Shown: positions 1-11,000 of the stretch, piece by piece
How positions within the stretch are numbered: position 1 is the stretch's first letter
How the letters are laid out: the number at the start of each line of letters is the position of its first letter
NCBI GenBank assembly: GCA_029582265.1
Contig: CM055826.1
Coordinates: 36,898,127 to 36,962,126, forward strand
Direction: 5' to 3'
Length of the DNA: 64,000 bases
Origin: Zoroaster sp. YZ-2022
Lineage: Eukaryota; Echinodermata; Asteroidea; Forcipulatida; Zoroasteridae
The notes under the pieces: model-generated
Databases searched by the model: none
Seen by the model: the letters and a program-made list of their open reading frames with translations, nothing else
What the model was told of the DNA's origin: nothing
Translations under genes and position numbers: made by a program

Positions 1-255
1 CCCGGCCAGGCCTGGCTGGCTTGGCAGGCCAGGCCTGGCTGGCTTGCCCGGCCAGGCCTGGCTGGCTTGCCCGGCCAGGCCTGGCTGGCTTGCCCGGCCA
101 GGCCTGGCTGGCTTGCCCGGCCAGGCCTGGCTGTCTTCTCCGGCCAGGCCTGGCTGGCTTGCCCGGCCAGGCCTGGCTAGCTTGCCCGGCCAGGCCTGGC
201 TAGCTTGCCCGGCCAGGCCTGGCTAGCTTGCCCGGCCAGGCCTGGCTAGCTTGCC
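1..255. repeat. 23-bp minisatellite
   Basis: About eleven copies of a 23-base GC-rich unit (ggccaggcctggctggcttg plus ccc) run off the left edge. Single-base changes mark subtypes such as tggctagctt. The ggccaggcc core resembles the arms of the palindromic element at 34385-34742. The reading frames are open because few stops can occur in such a unit; no gene is implied. Confidence 0.95.
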
Positions 256-317
256 CCCGCTTTCCCCCGCTTTCCCCCGCTTGGCCCCGCTCCGGGGAAA
301 AAACTTAACTCTGGACT

Positions 318-396
318 CCTTACCACGGTGGGTCTCGAACCCATCTGGGGAATCTTCGGTTTCTATTTCACAGTGATTTAACCAGTTGAGCCACCC
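318..396 (-). repeat. tRNA-like sequence (pseudo-tRNA or SINE head)
   Basis: On the minus strand an A-box-like TGGCTCAACTGGTTAAA and a B-box GGGTTCGAGACCC are spaced as in a tRNA gene. Acceptor-stem pairing is poor, so a tRNA pseudogene or SINE head is more likely than a working tRNA. Confidence 0.5.
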
Positions 397-493
397 CAGA
401 AATGCTAATATATAAACCTCAAAGTCTATACTTTAGCACCCTCTATCTGGAAGTCGTCTCATGGAATATGGACTTATGCAATTATTTTAAGCA

Positions 494-1093
494 CAGCAAG
501 TGGTCTAGTGGATAAGACTCTTGACTAATAAGTGAGAGGTCCTGAGTTCAAGCCCAGTGTTTTTGATTTTTATTCTGACTGATGTCATTCTAAGGTTTAT
601 ATCTAAGGTTTATAATTAAACTCAAACGCATTTGTACCAACTACAGCAAGTGGTATAGTGGATACTAATGTTGACTTGTAAGCAGGAGGTCCTAGGTTCA
701 AACCCAGTGTAATTTTTTTTTTTTGACTAGGACTGATGTCATTCTAATTAATTAAACTGAAACGCTATTATCTTAAGCGCAGCTAGTGGTCTAGTGGATA
801 AGAGTCTTGACTTGTAAGTAGGAAGTCATAAGTTCGAGCCCAGGATGTCATCGGTTTGAGTTTAGTTTTTTTATTTTCATTCTGACTGATGTCATTCTAA
901 TGTTTATGTCTAAGGTTTATAAATAAACTCAAACACAAATATTCTAATGACAGAAATTGGTCCAGTGGATAACACTTTTGGCTTATAAGTAGGAGGTCCT
1001 GAGTTCAATCCCAGTGCTTTTTATTTTTATTCTGACTGATGTCATTCTAAGGTCCCAATTTCAAGCCCACTGATTTTTATTTTTATTCTGACT
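494..1093 (+). repeat. Four tandem tRNA-like units, about 150 bp each
   Basis: Units begin near 494, 643, 780 and 950. Each has an A-box-like TGGTCTAGTGGATAA and a B-box-like GTTCAAGCCC about 63 bases long in all, followed by a T run and a shared tail with ctgactgatgtcattctaa. Variants GTTCGAGCCC and GTTCAATCCC occur. This looks like a tRNA-derived SINE or tRNA pseudogene amplified in tandem. Confidence 0.7.
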
Positions 1094-1446
1094 TAGCAGC
1101 TCTATGAAATTAAGCCCAGATCTAATTTTAGCCCGTATAATTATGTGAAAAATATGATTTAATACAAATACCATACTAATTTGTACTTGATGTGAGATAC
1201 TAATTGTATACCTTATGAGATTCCAACTGTATAATCCATATTACTATTGCAACAAAGTATTTCAACTACACATGTGTAAAGGAGGTTGGTTATATAGATG
1301 GGAATTAATTGTCTTTTGTATGATACCCTGGTGGATATCGTCTGGTCTGAGGGTCCGGTTGGAACTACGATGCAGGGTGATATAACGTATTCTTATTTGT
1401 ATTGAAGGAAACGTTTGATTAAAGATTATATAGTTTGTGAATTAAA
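1094..1446. other. Unannotated intergenic stretch
   Basis: AT-rich sequence with short scattered reading frames. I see no gene, repeat or RNA signal in it. Confidence 0.4.
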
Positions 1447-1578
1447 GGGACAACATAGTCATGATCAGAGCACATTTTCATCAGGACATGGAGTCGGTGT
1501 TCAAGTTTAAAGATGAACAAAAAAACTAAAAATTACTGGATCATTTATGCAACAGCAACAATAATATGACCTTATCGT
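1447..1578 (+). mobile_element. Half copy of the AAAGGGACA-ended MITE
   Basis: It starts aaagggacaacatagtcatg and follows the left half of the family seen complete at 11752-11978. It stops at accttatcgtgtggg, where a 13-bp minisatellite takes over instead of the right half. Confidence 0.7.
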
Positions 1579-1723
1579 GTGGGAAGCCAGCTTGGGAAGC
1601 CAGCTTTGGAAGCCAGCTTGGGAAGCCAGCTTGGGAAGCCAGCTTGGGAAGCCAGCTTGGGAAGCCAGCTTGGGAAGCCAGCTTGGGAAGCCAGCTTGGG
1701 AAGCCAGCTTGGGAAGCCAGCTT
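1579..1723. repeat. 13-bp minisatellite
   Basis: Eleven near-perfect copies of ggaagccagcttg lie directly after the broken MITE end. Reading frames across it on both strands are by-products of the repeat. Confidence 0.95.
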
Positions 1724-2760
1724 GTACAAATCGTTAATTGTCAAAAAATATTTACTAAAAGATGACACCACTTTGACCTTACTTCCTGTCCAAACCGGAA
1801 GTCAAACTTTAATATTTAAAAAAAATCATATCTCAACAACCACAAGGGGTAAATTCACAATCTTTCCACCATTGTACAGATCATCAATTGTCAACAAATA
1901 TTTACACAAATGTAGTGAAACGCTTTGGAGCGTAAGGGGGTCATTCAACACCAAATAATTCAATGAATTTACAGGATAAACTGTTGGTAATCTTGGAACA
2001 TTTCACAGCCAGTTTTATTATATTCCTCCAATCTCCAAAAGAATCAACTCTTCACTTAAATAAAAGTTCCTCGCCTCCACCTTGTCTTTTCCTACTCTCG
2101 CCTCCCGTCTTTTTCCCAAAACCTTCCACCCTCACCTTTGACCTCCCTCTACATTCTTTCCATCTACGGGCTCCCCATGACAGCGCCCTCTCGTGGTTAG
2201 GAACGCCAATACTAGCAGCTCACATACCACACAAAGGTGACCTCAATTTGACCTTTACTTCCTGTCCAAACCGGAAGTCAAAATTTAATATTTTAAAAAA
2301 TCATATCTCAACAACCACAAGAGGTAAATTCAAACTTTTTGTACCATTGTTACTGATTGTTAATTGTCAAAAATATTTACAAAAACATGACCCCAATTTC
2401 ACCTTTACTTCCTGTCCAAACCGGAAGTCATAGTTTAATATTTAAAAATATCATATCTCAACAACCACAAGAGGTAAGTTCACAATTTTTGCACCGTTGT
2501 ACAGAGCGTTACTTGTCAAAAATATTTTTTAAAAGGTGACCCCAATTTGACCTTTACTTCCTGTCCAAACCGGAAGTCAAAGTTTAATAATGAAAAAAAA
2601 TCATATCTCAACAACCACATCAAGAGATAAATTCACAATTTTTGTACCATTGTACAGATCGTGAATTGTCAAAACAATTTTACACAAAGGTGACCCCAAT
2701 TTGACCTTTACTTCCTGTCTAAACCGGAAGTCAATGTTTAATATTAAACAAATAATGATG
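1724..2760. repeat. About 150-bp tandem repeat with a CTTCC/GGAAG palindrome
   Basis: Five units carry acttcctgtccaaaccggaa at 1781, 2257, 2407, 2556 and 2710, so the last four are spaced 149-154 bases. Shared flanks include catatctcaacaaccaca and taattgtcaaaa. A non-repeat stretch (1911-2236) separates the first unit. Confidence 0.9.
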
Positions 2761-3207
2761 CAAAGTTTTTTAAAAACATTATGACATCATCATCACTGCC
2801 CTGACAAAACTCGAACACCTATGTGTTTGTAATATCACAAACACTGCCGTCTAGTTTCTTCTTAAAATCATCTCGTGCCCATTAAACAATTAATAAATAT
2901 AACCAAACTGATTAATTAAAGGAACAAAATTCACAACATTATGAATAGGTACTTATCGTACCTGCTCTCTTCAACATCAAGTTCATAAAAAAGAAATCGC
3001 AGTCACTAGGTCTATACTCCCATAACAAAAACATGTTTTTATAACATTTCTCATGTTAAAACTCTCCGGTAAGGGAGTGTACCAGCTGCCGACTGCCTAA
3101 TTATGCATTTATGTTAATTAGTCTGCGTTATAATTTAGTTAAAATTTCATTTTTCTTGACTTTATACATTATACGCTTGAGAAACATATTGCAGAATTTG
3201 AGTGGCC

Positions 3208-3377
3208 TGGGTAAGTTCATTCACCAGTTGTATCAGTTACAAGATAAAGGCCAGCAGTCCCACATGGGAATTCCCCATTGACTGTGCAGAAAAGGCCTTA
3301 GCATTGGGGGTAATTTATGCAAGTAAACATGTGGAAAGCATTACAGAGTTGATATAGCGGGTGAATGAACTTACCCA
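3208..3377. repeat. Imperfect inverted repeat
   Basis: A perfect 17-base arm gggtaagttcattcacc near 3209 is matched by its complement near 3361. The surrounding sequence also has attccccattgac and a related copy near 3616. It is possibly a decayed transposon. Confidence 0.4.
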
Positions 3378-3639
3378 GCGGTTTGGTATGTGTGTGGCCT
3401 TTATGAATGAGTTGATTCTAATCTGAGGTCTGTGGGGGGAGGGGGGGGGGTACACTCCCAAAACGGTGTGTACTGGAGCGGCCAGACGGCTGTTTACTGT
3501 TTGCAAGATTATACAGGAGATAGATACACTACACAGCCGTTGTGTGTCATCTGGGGTTGTAAATAATACCAAACAATAGCTGGGCATGTGTGGAAGTCAT
3601 TTGGATGTAAAAAGTCAATGGGGAATGCAGAGAACAATT

Positions 3640-3965
3640 TTTAATATTTATTACAACCTGCGACGCGTGAGCCCTACTGTTTTTTACAGTAGGTAAAAAT
3701 TAGGGTGCCACTGAAAAGAGGAGGGGTGCCGCGTTTAGATAAAGTAGTGGCTACCACCCTGGTTGTATACAATCTCTAGACTGTCCGAAAGAATTTGGAA
3801 ATGCTAAGAGTCCATTTATGCAGGATGGCCAGTACTTGTTTACAATTGCTGCAGTGTAATAGCGTGGTCTAATTGATTTACGACCTGGTTTGTCCAGCAG
3901 ACCAGCAGTCATTGTCTCATGAAATCGATGCCCCTCACTGCAGCCACAACACCAACATTAATTTT
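3640..3965. other. Unannotated intergenic stretch
   Basis: Mixed-composition sequence lies between the inverted repeat and the satellite. I see no supported gene or repeat. Confidence 0.4.
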
Positions 3966-5860
3966 GGGTCTAAGAGATGTTTGGTACATTTTGTTTTTAG
4001 TGAACCACTTTTCGCACAAAAAATTAGAAAATGCCAGAAAAAGTGTAGACAAATTCAACAATTGTCCCTTTAAACACGGTCTAATTAGACACTAATTAAT
4101 AGGCCAAATTTGCCTTAACGGAAATTAAGTGTGGACAATGACATGCTCTTTATGATTATCAAATAAAATATTAATATTTCTAAGAGAGGTTTGGTACATG
4201 TTGTTTTTAGTGAACCCCTTTTCGTACAAAAAATGAGAAAAGGCCTGAACAAGTGCAGACACCTTCGAATATTTGTCCATTTAAACACGGTCTAATTAGA
4301 CACTAATTAATGGGCCAAATTTGCCTTAACGGAAATTAAGTGTGGGCAATGAGATGCTCTTTATAATTATCAAATAAAAAAATAATATTTATAAAAGATG
4401 TTTGGTACATTTTGTTCAATATGAACCCCTTTTCATACAAAAAGGAGAAAAGGCGTGAAAAAGTGCATGACACCTTCGAAAATTGTCCCTTTAAACACGG
4501 TCTAATTAGACACTAATTAATGGGTCAAATTTGCCTTAACGGAAATTAAGTGTGGGCAATGACATGTTCTTTATGAGTATCAAATAAAATATTAATATTT
4601 CTGAGAGATGTTTGGTACATTTTGTTTTTAGTGAACCCCTTTTCGTACAAAAAATGAGAAAAGGCCTGAAAAAGTGCAGACACATTCGAATATTTGTCCT
4701 TTTAAACACGGTCTAATTAGATACTAATTAATGGGTCAAATTTGCCTTAACGGAAATTAAGTGTGAGCAATGACATGTTCTTTATGATTATCAAATAAAA
4801 TATTAATATTTCTGAGAGATGTTTGGTACATTTTGTTTTTAGTGAACCCCTTTTCGTACAAAAAATGAGAAAAGGCCTGAACAAGTGCAGACACCTTCGA
4901 ATATTTGTCCATTTAAACACGGTCTAATTAGACACTAATTAATGGGCAAAATTTGCCTTAACGGAAACTAAGTGTGGGAATAGACATGTTCTTTATGATT
5001 ATCAAATAAAAAATTAATATTTATACGAGATGTTTGGTACATTTTGTTTTTAGAGAACCCCTTTTTGTACAAAAAAGAAGAAATGCGTGAATAAATTTAG
5101 CCAAATTCGAAATTTGTCCCTTTAAACACGGTCTAATTAGACACTAATTAATGTGCCAAATTTGCCTTAACGGAAATTAAGTGTGGACAATGACATGTTC
5201 TTTATGATTACCAAACAAAAAATATTTATACGAGATGTTTGGTACATTTTGTTTTTAGTGAACCCCTTTTTGTATAAAAAAGAAGAAATGCGTGAAAAAT
5301 TTTAGCCAAATTCGAAATTTGTCCCTTTAAACACGGTCTAATTAGACACTAATTAATGTGCCAAATTTGCCTTAACGGAAATTAAGTGTGGACAATGACA
5401 TGTTCTTTATGATTACCAAATAAAAAATTAATATTTCTGAGAGATGTTTGGTACATTTTGTTTTAGTGAACCCCTTTTCGTACAAAAAATGAGAAAAGGC
5501 CTGAAAAAGTGCAGACACCTTCGAATATTTGTCCCTTTAAACACGGTCTAATTAGACACTAATTAATTGGTCAAATTTGCCTTAACGCAAATTAAGTGTG
5601 GGCATAGACATGTTCTTTATGATTATCAAATAAAAAAATTATATTAATACGAGATGTTTGGTACATTTTGTTTTTAGTGAACCCTTTTTGTACAAAAAAT
5701 GAGAAAAGGCCTGAAAAAGTGCAGACACCTTCGAATATTTGTCCCTTTAAACACGGTCTAATTAGACACTAATTAGTGGGCCAAATTTGCTTTAACAGGA
5801 ATGAAGTGAGGGCATTGACATATTCTTTATGATTATTTAACAAAAAGTACATTTAAATAA
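3966..5860. repeat. About 210-bp satellite, nine copies
   Basis: The marker tctaattaga recurs at 4080, 4291, 4501, 4712, 4923, 5132, 5337, 5547 and 5757, a spacing of 205-211 bases. Each unit has gatgtttggtacattttg, tttaaacacggtctaatt and tttgccttaacggaaattaa. The palindrome gtctaattagac is kept in almost every unit. The array has no long reading frame. Confidence 0.95.
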
Positions 5861-5924
5861 AAGGTAATTGGTAAAATTAACTGTTAATAATTTCACCTAC
5901 GTCAGTAAATTGTGTCGCTCATTC

Positions 5925-6015
5925 CTTTTCTGAATTCGCGGCTGTGAATTCGCGGTTGGGAATTCCCAACCGCGAATTCGCGGCTGCCAATTGCGGATGG
6001 CTTTTCTGGCCCAAT
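5925..6015. repeat. GAATTCGCGG palindrome cluster
   Basis: A perfect 34-base palindrome occupies 5946-5979 (arm gaattcgcggttggg, centre aattccc). Extra direct and inverted copies of gaattcgcggctg flank it, so the block can fold into a long hairpin. Confidence 0.85.
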
Positions 6016-6460
6016 TCGCGGCTAGCTTCAGTCTGGTCAAGAAGAAATAGGAAGTTAACAAGCCAAGCGTGGTAGCCGGCAACAACCATGTGTTTAATAA
6101 ATTTTAAGTGAGAGAGGGTTAGGTAACCAGCGAATATTATTCACAATAGAGGGCGCTCTAACCAAAAATGTTTGTTTTATATCAGCGCCAGCGGTTGATA
6201 TGATGTAGAGAATTTAGCACACGTACATTACTAACGACTACATCAAAAGCCGTAGACGTAGTTTTCTCTTTCGATAAAGGTGAAAATGCTAATTAAAGAG
6301 GTAAATTGGTTAGGTGACAATTTGAAAATTAATTATACATCTTTTTTGGGAAGTTTAGGAATATTTAAAGTGATCTGGTGGCTTGCCAATTTACTCATAT
6401 TTTGTTCAATCAGCGCCCTAGCCCCTAGAGGCTAGAGAGTAGAGTTACTGACGTTAGGCC
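6016..6460. other. Unannotated intergenic stretch
   Basis: No coding or repeat signal can be supported. Short AT-rich segments lie next to the transposon-like block on the right. Confidence 0.4.
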
Positions 6461-7677
6461 CTAACGTTAGTTGATTCACACTTTTTTTTGCCCTTTTCTT
6501 TTTTGTTTTGGGTTGTGGGTATGTCACTGGGGTTAAGACATCTCGAACCTTGTGACAATTCAACCCACGAGACAACTCGACCCTCGTGACAACTCGACCC
6601 TCGTGACAACTCGACCCTCATGACAACTCGACCCTCGTGACAACTCGACCCTCGTGACAACTCGACCCTCGTGACAACTCGACCCTCGTGACAACTCGAC
6701 CCTCGTGACAACTCGACCCTCGTGACAACTCGACCCTCGTGACAACTCGACCCTTGGCTTGTGACAACTCGATCCTCGTGACAACTCGACCCATGAGACA
6801 ACTCGACCAGTTGTGAAAACTCGACTTGTGAAAACTCAACATGGACAACTCGACCAAATTTATCATTCCTATGAAGTGGATCATCATTTTCCCTCGAAAA
6901 AAAATTTGATCACAAGGATTATTCTAATATTAGCACCCAGTATGGCTCAAATTTTAGTACAAATTAAATCATTTCCTCCGTAATATATGCGCTGGTGCAA
7001 TTAGTTTTTATGACTGGACAACCGTTCATTTTTAAAATGTGTTCATGCCCGTTACCGGTGCTGTCTTTTCTCGCTCTCCCCTGTGGACAAATGCGTGGTA
7101 ATCTGGTATATAATATTTTTAAACAAATTTTTACAGAATGTGTAAATTACCGATAATTTCCTGAATCGGAACATCCTTGATTTCATTATAGAAAGGAAAA
7201 GAAATTCTTTGTAGAGTAAATATATGTCATAAGCTTGGTTTAATGTTAACAATAGCGCCTAAATGACTAAATTAGTTGCGCATTATATCGTCATTTAACC
7301 CAACTCAACTCAGTGCATTGTCAATTTGACTGCATCAATCCTTCCCGCAGCGTGCGCAAGCAAAAAAAGAAGTTGTTACAAAAAAAATGTCAAAGGGTCA
7401 AGTTGTCACAAGTGTCAACTTGTCTAGTAGGTCGAGTTGTCATGAGGGTCGCATTGTCTCGTGGGTGGAGTTTTTTGTCGGTCAAATTGCCACAAGAGTC
7501 GAGTTGTTACGAGGGTCGAGTTGTCTCGAGTTGTCCGTGTTGAGTTGTTACAAGGGTCAAGATGTCTTGGGTATAATTATAAATAATTATTAACAATTCC
7601 AAGTTGTTGTCCTTGCAGTATTCACTACTAAAGTTTTTTTGAAAAAAACAAAAACAAAAAAACAATTCTAACGTTAG
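6461..7677. mobile_element. Putative non-autonomous element with opposed 17-bp arrays
   Basis: Both ends carry ctaacgttag (6461-6470 and 7668-7677) followed inward by T-rich (left) or A-rich (right) tracts. Inside the left end, 6551-6845 holds about 16 copies of the 17-base unit gacaactcgaccctcgt. Inside the right end, 7393-7565 holds degenerate copies in the opposite orientation. The 540-base centre has no long reading frame. Opposed subterminal arrays suggest a transposon, but the ends are themselves palindromic, so the boundaries are uncertain. Confidence 0.5.
6551..6845. repeat. 17-bp minisatellite
   Basis: Tandem gacaactcgaccctcgt units with few changes; degenerate units continue to about 6858. 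The three minus-strand frames are all open only because of the repeat. Confidence 0.93.
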
Positions 7678-7798
7678 TACTGTTACTAACCATTAGATTA
7701 AGAATAACACCTTCAACAAATTTATCTGCACTTTATCAAAGTTGTTAAAATGCTTTTTAAACAATTTATTTTCCATTGTTTCTTCACTCCCTTTGCAG

Positions 7799-8072
7799 AT
7801 TAATGGAAACAAGTTCAAGAGGAAAGATAGTATTTCCTTCAAACAAATTGATTGAAGCAATCTGTCACCTTCTATTGAGTATTGACATGATAACGATAGC
7901 ACCTGCGGTAAAAAAATTAGCATTCTGCTTAAAAATCAACATCCAAGTAGAACAACAACAGTAAACAACAGAGTCCAGATGTGGACCTCATGGAGTTGTA
8001 TGACAAAGTAACCACCCTGGGAACAGGGACGGGTGGAGCTGTTTATTTGGTGCGACACAAAGAAACAAAGAA
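7799..8072 (+). CDS. NEK kinase exon 1 (5' leader plus first coding exon)
   Basis: Coding starts at 7990 ([16 protein letters not shown]) and runs to 8072, before a gtaagt donor, leaving a 2-base split codon. An in-frame TAG lies 42 bases upstream. A pyrimidine-rich tract ending in cag at 7798 suggests that the exon begins near 7799 after a non-coding first exon, which I cannot locate. An out-of-frame ATG at 7979 opens a 10-codon upstream reading frame that overlaps the start codon and ends at 8011. Confidence 0.8.
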
Positions 8073-11000
8073 GTAAGTTTACAAAATAGTAGTTAGGAGT
8101 TACCTGTTAGTTTGCTAACCGTTTAACCAAAACTTTGACGGTCAGTTAACTGAAAGTACTGGCACCTTACGGTCACACAAACTAGAGCGTCGGCAAAAGC
8201 ATCAATAAACCTCCCGCAATGATTGTTTAATAACTGATGTGGCAAAAAAAGAAAGTCTGGATAGGGGTGTGCGTTTTTGGATATTTTTGGAACCGGATAC
8301 CCGAAATCAGGAAACTTCGGATACCTGGATACCCGTTTTCATTTTTGTTGAAAACATGCCTCTGGTGGTGCACAAATATATGTACTGTAAATGGTAACAA
8401 ATTGACTTTTATAATACAGAGGATACCATACTATCGATCTTTTCTTTATTGGAGCGTAATCTCTTGAATTTAAAGATAATTGTCTGTACAAGTGCATTGT
8501 TCAAGAGTCACAGATTTCTGTTTGCACCGCTCAAATGTTAAGTCCGAATTTTAAAAAGTCGTTTACGGGTAATTGGAACCGAAAAATGGAACCGGGTAAT
8601 GACCGTTTCGGTCGGGTATCCGGATACCCGGCACAGCCTAAGTCTGGAACAACAAAATGGTCGGCAAATTCTTCCAAAATTGTTGGTTGTATATTTTTTT
8701 TAATATTGGTTTCGGGTAGCCGGTTAGCAAATTTATAAACGGTTGGCAGTTTCGGTCGTTTAACACCTTAACCGACCCAGCATTGAGTTAATGGTGTTAT
8801 GTTTTGAACCTAGCAGGATGTAATTATCTGGATCTGGATCTGGATCTGGATTGTTATACTCCGTAAAAGCGGTAATCCACATCACTACAGAGTGTGAAAT
8901 TATTAAAGGCAAAAGATACATTGAAACTAGTGTTCGTACTCGCATCTTTTTACTACTCGAGTAATCGTTCCTCCAAGATTACCTCAGAAGTAGCAAAACA
9001 TTCACAAATAACGACTGATTCTTTTGTGATTGTTTATTTATTAACCCTAACCACTCCTTTCCACCAACTTACGATCTATTTTAAGTTTAAGAAAAACATC
9101 AAATGTAATCTTGCTTAAATGGTGGATGACATATCGCATATGTAACCCCTTACACTCTAGTGGCTATTGGCCTTGTTTAGGGTGACTGACAGTAAATAAA
9201 ATAAAAAAATTAAATTACAAACCAGCTCACGGTTCATTTCTTTTTCTTGTATTTATATTCACCTTTTTTCAGGACTACTAAAAAAAATGAGAAGGACAAG
9301 CAAAATTTTGACAGAGCTAGTCCTGTGTTCTATCATAAATTTCAAGTTAATTTCGATTACAGGTTGCTAGCATTGAAGAAGATCCAGTTGGATGAGAAAC
9401 GTAAGACACGTACCAAGGAGGCTGTCCAACGTGAAGCAAACATTCTCTCAGAGCTGCGTCATCCTCACATTGTCACATACTATGAGTCATTCTTTGAGCA
9501 GACACCGGACGCAGTCCATCTCTGCATTGTCCAGGTATTTGAAGGAGAGAAAACAAACTGCTACGTAATGATGATGTTTGTCATACTTTGATGTTAGGCT
9601 TGGGTGATTTCAGGAGGCTTGGGTTAGGCCAAAAAATAAAGTCTCCTGTTTCTGGTCATAGGTCGGCTTCAAAATCAGTGCGGTGATGCACTTTTTTGAT
9701 AATCTTCTTTTTTTTCTTCTTTTTTTTTGCCAACCAGTGATATTACATGGTACATGTATATGCAGTCATTGGAACCAGACCAAATTTCCCATACACAAAG
9801 TATGGTGGCTAAGAGAGGCCTCACAAATTGGGCAAACATGGAGTGCCATGGCCGAGCGGTTAAGTGCATTGGACTCGTGTTCTGATGGCTGTGTCGTCAG
9901 AATGTGGGTTCGAATCCTGGCCGCGACCTTGGTGCTTGTGTCCCTGAGCAAGACACTTTACTGTAATTGCTTCTCTTCACCCAGGAGTGTAAATGGGTAT
10001 CTGTGAGGGTAGAGATGGTTATTGTGTTTGATTAGCCCTGTAGCGCCAAAAGGTTGCACATACATGTAATGGGCTGTATACTCCCCAGGGAGCTGAGAAA
10101 GATTATAGGAATGATATTGGCCCAGTGACCAGGGGAAATAATGTAAAGTGCATTGGGACATTATGTGAAATGCGCTGTATAAAAATGAAATATTATTATT
10201 ATTATTAACGTTCATACCCCTATGTGAAAAAGTCGTTTAAAACACAGTACAGCAGAATTCCAACTGATCCAGCAATTTTGGCTGCAATTGGACATCGTTT
10301 CATAGCAACAACAAAAAAGAAAACTGAAAATGCCGACGTGCAGGTTTGAGGCGTCACACGCGGAGACCAGAAACCAGAGTTTTTTTTTTTTTGGCCTTAG
10401 GTAATGAGTGCGACTCCATGATATACATGTAATTCTAATTACATTCTGAATTGATTTCAACTTTCATGCACAAAATGACCATTACAAAATTACGGCACTA
10501 TGGTCTACACTGCTTATTTTTATTTTCTAAAACACAGCAGATAATAACTTAACCCTCCTACAATCAGTGTAATTTTTTAAACAACCCATTCAGGCCACTC
10601 CAAGCCATTAGCTATTGCCAGTGGCCTTCTATGGTTACCCTTCTGCGCACTGTCACACCACTGAGATTGCAGGGTAAAGTGGTCTTCCATTGATACATTG
10701 CAGGCCATACTAATATGTTCAAACATTTACAGTGGCCTTGGGTGGCACACAGTTGATTTTGTAAGATTACTTGGAAAGGACAGCAGGCTTGTAAGTACTA
10801 AAGGCTGGTGAAGAACATAGTGAAAATTTAGTGGATCAGAGTGGCCTCCATTTGTAGTGGGGTTAATGCTCGGCCAAGAATCAAGATTTAATTTTAAAGG
10901 GACACTATCGTCCCGATCAGAGCAGACTTTCGACAAGGCATGGAATTGGTGTTCTAGTTTAAGATGACCAAGGTGACTGAAAAATACCGGCTCGTTTATG

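Noticed and set aside
9247..9362. Longer kinase exon 2 starting in the upstream open frame
   Set aside because: The codon split at exon 1 and the glycine-loop to lysine spacing need the acceptor at 9362. A similar upstream sequence near 22440-22550 shows it is a dispersed repeat.
9838..9925. Functional tRNA genes at SINE heads
   Set aside because: Heads are always followed by the same SINE body and ATT tail, and variable-arm and acceptor pairing is poor.
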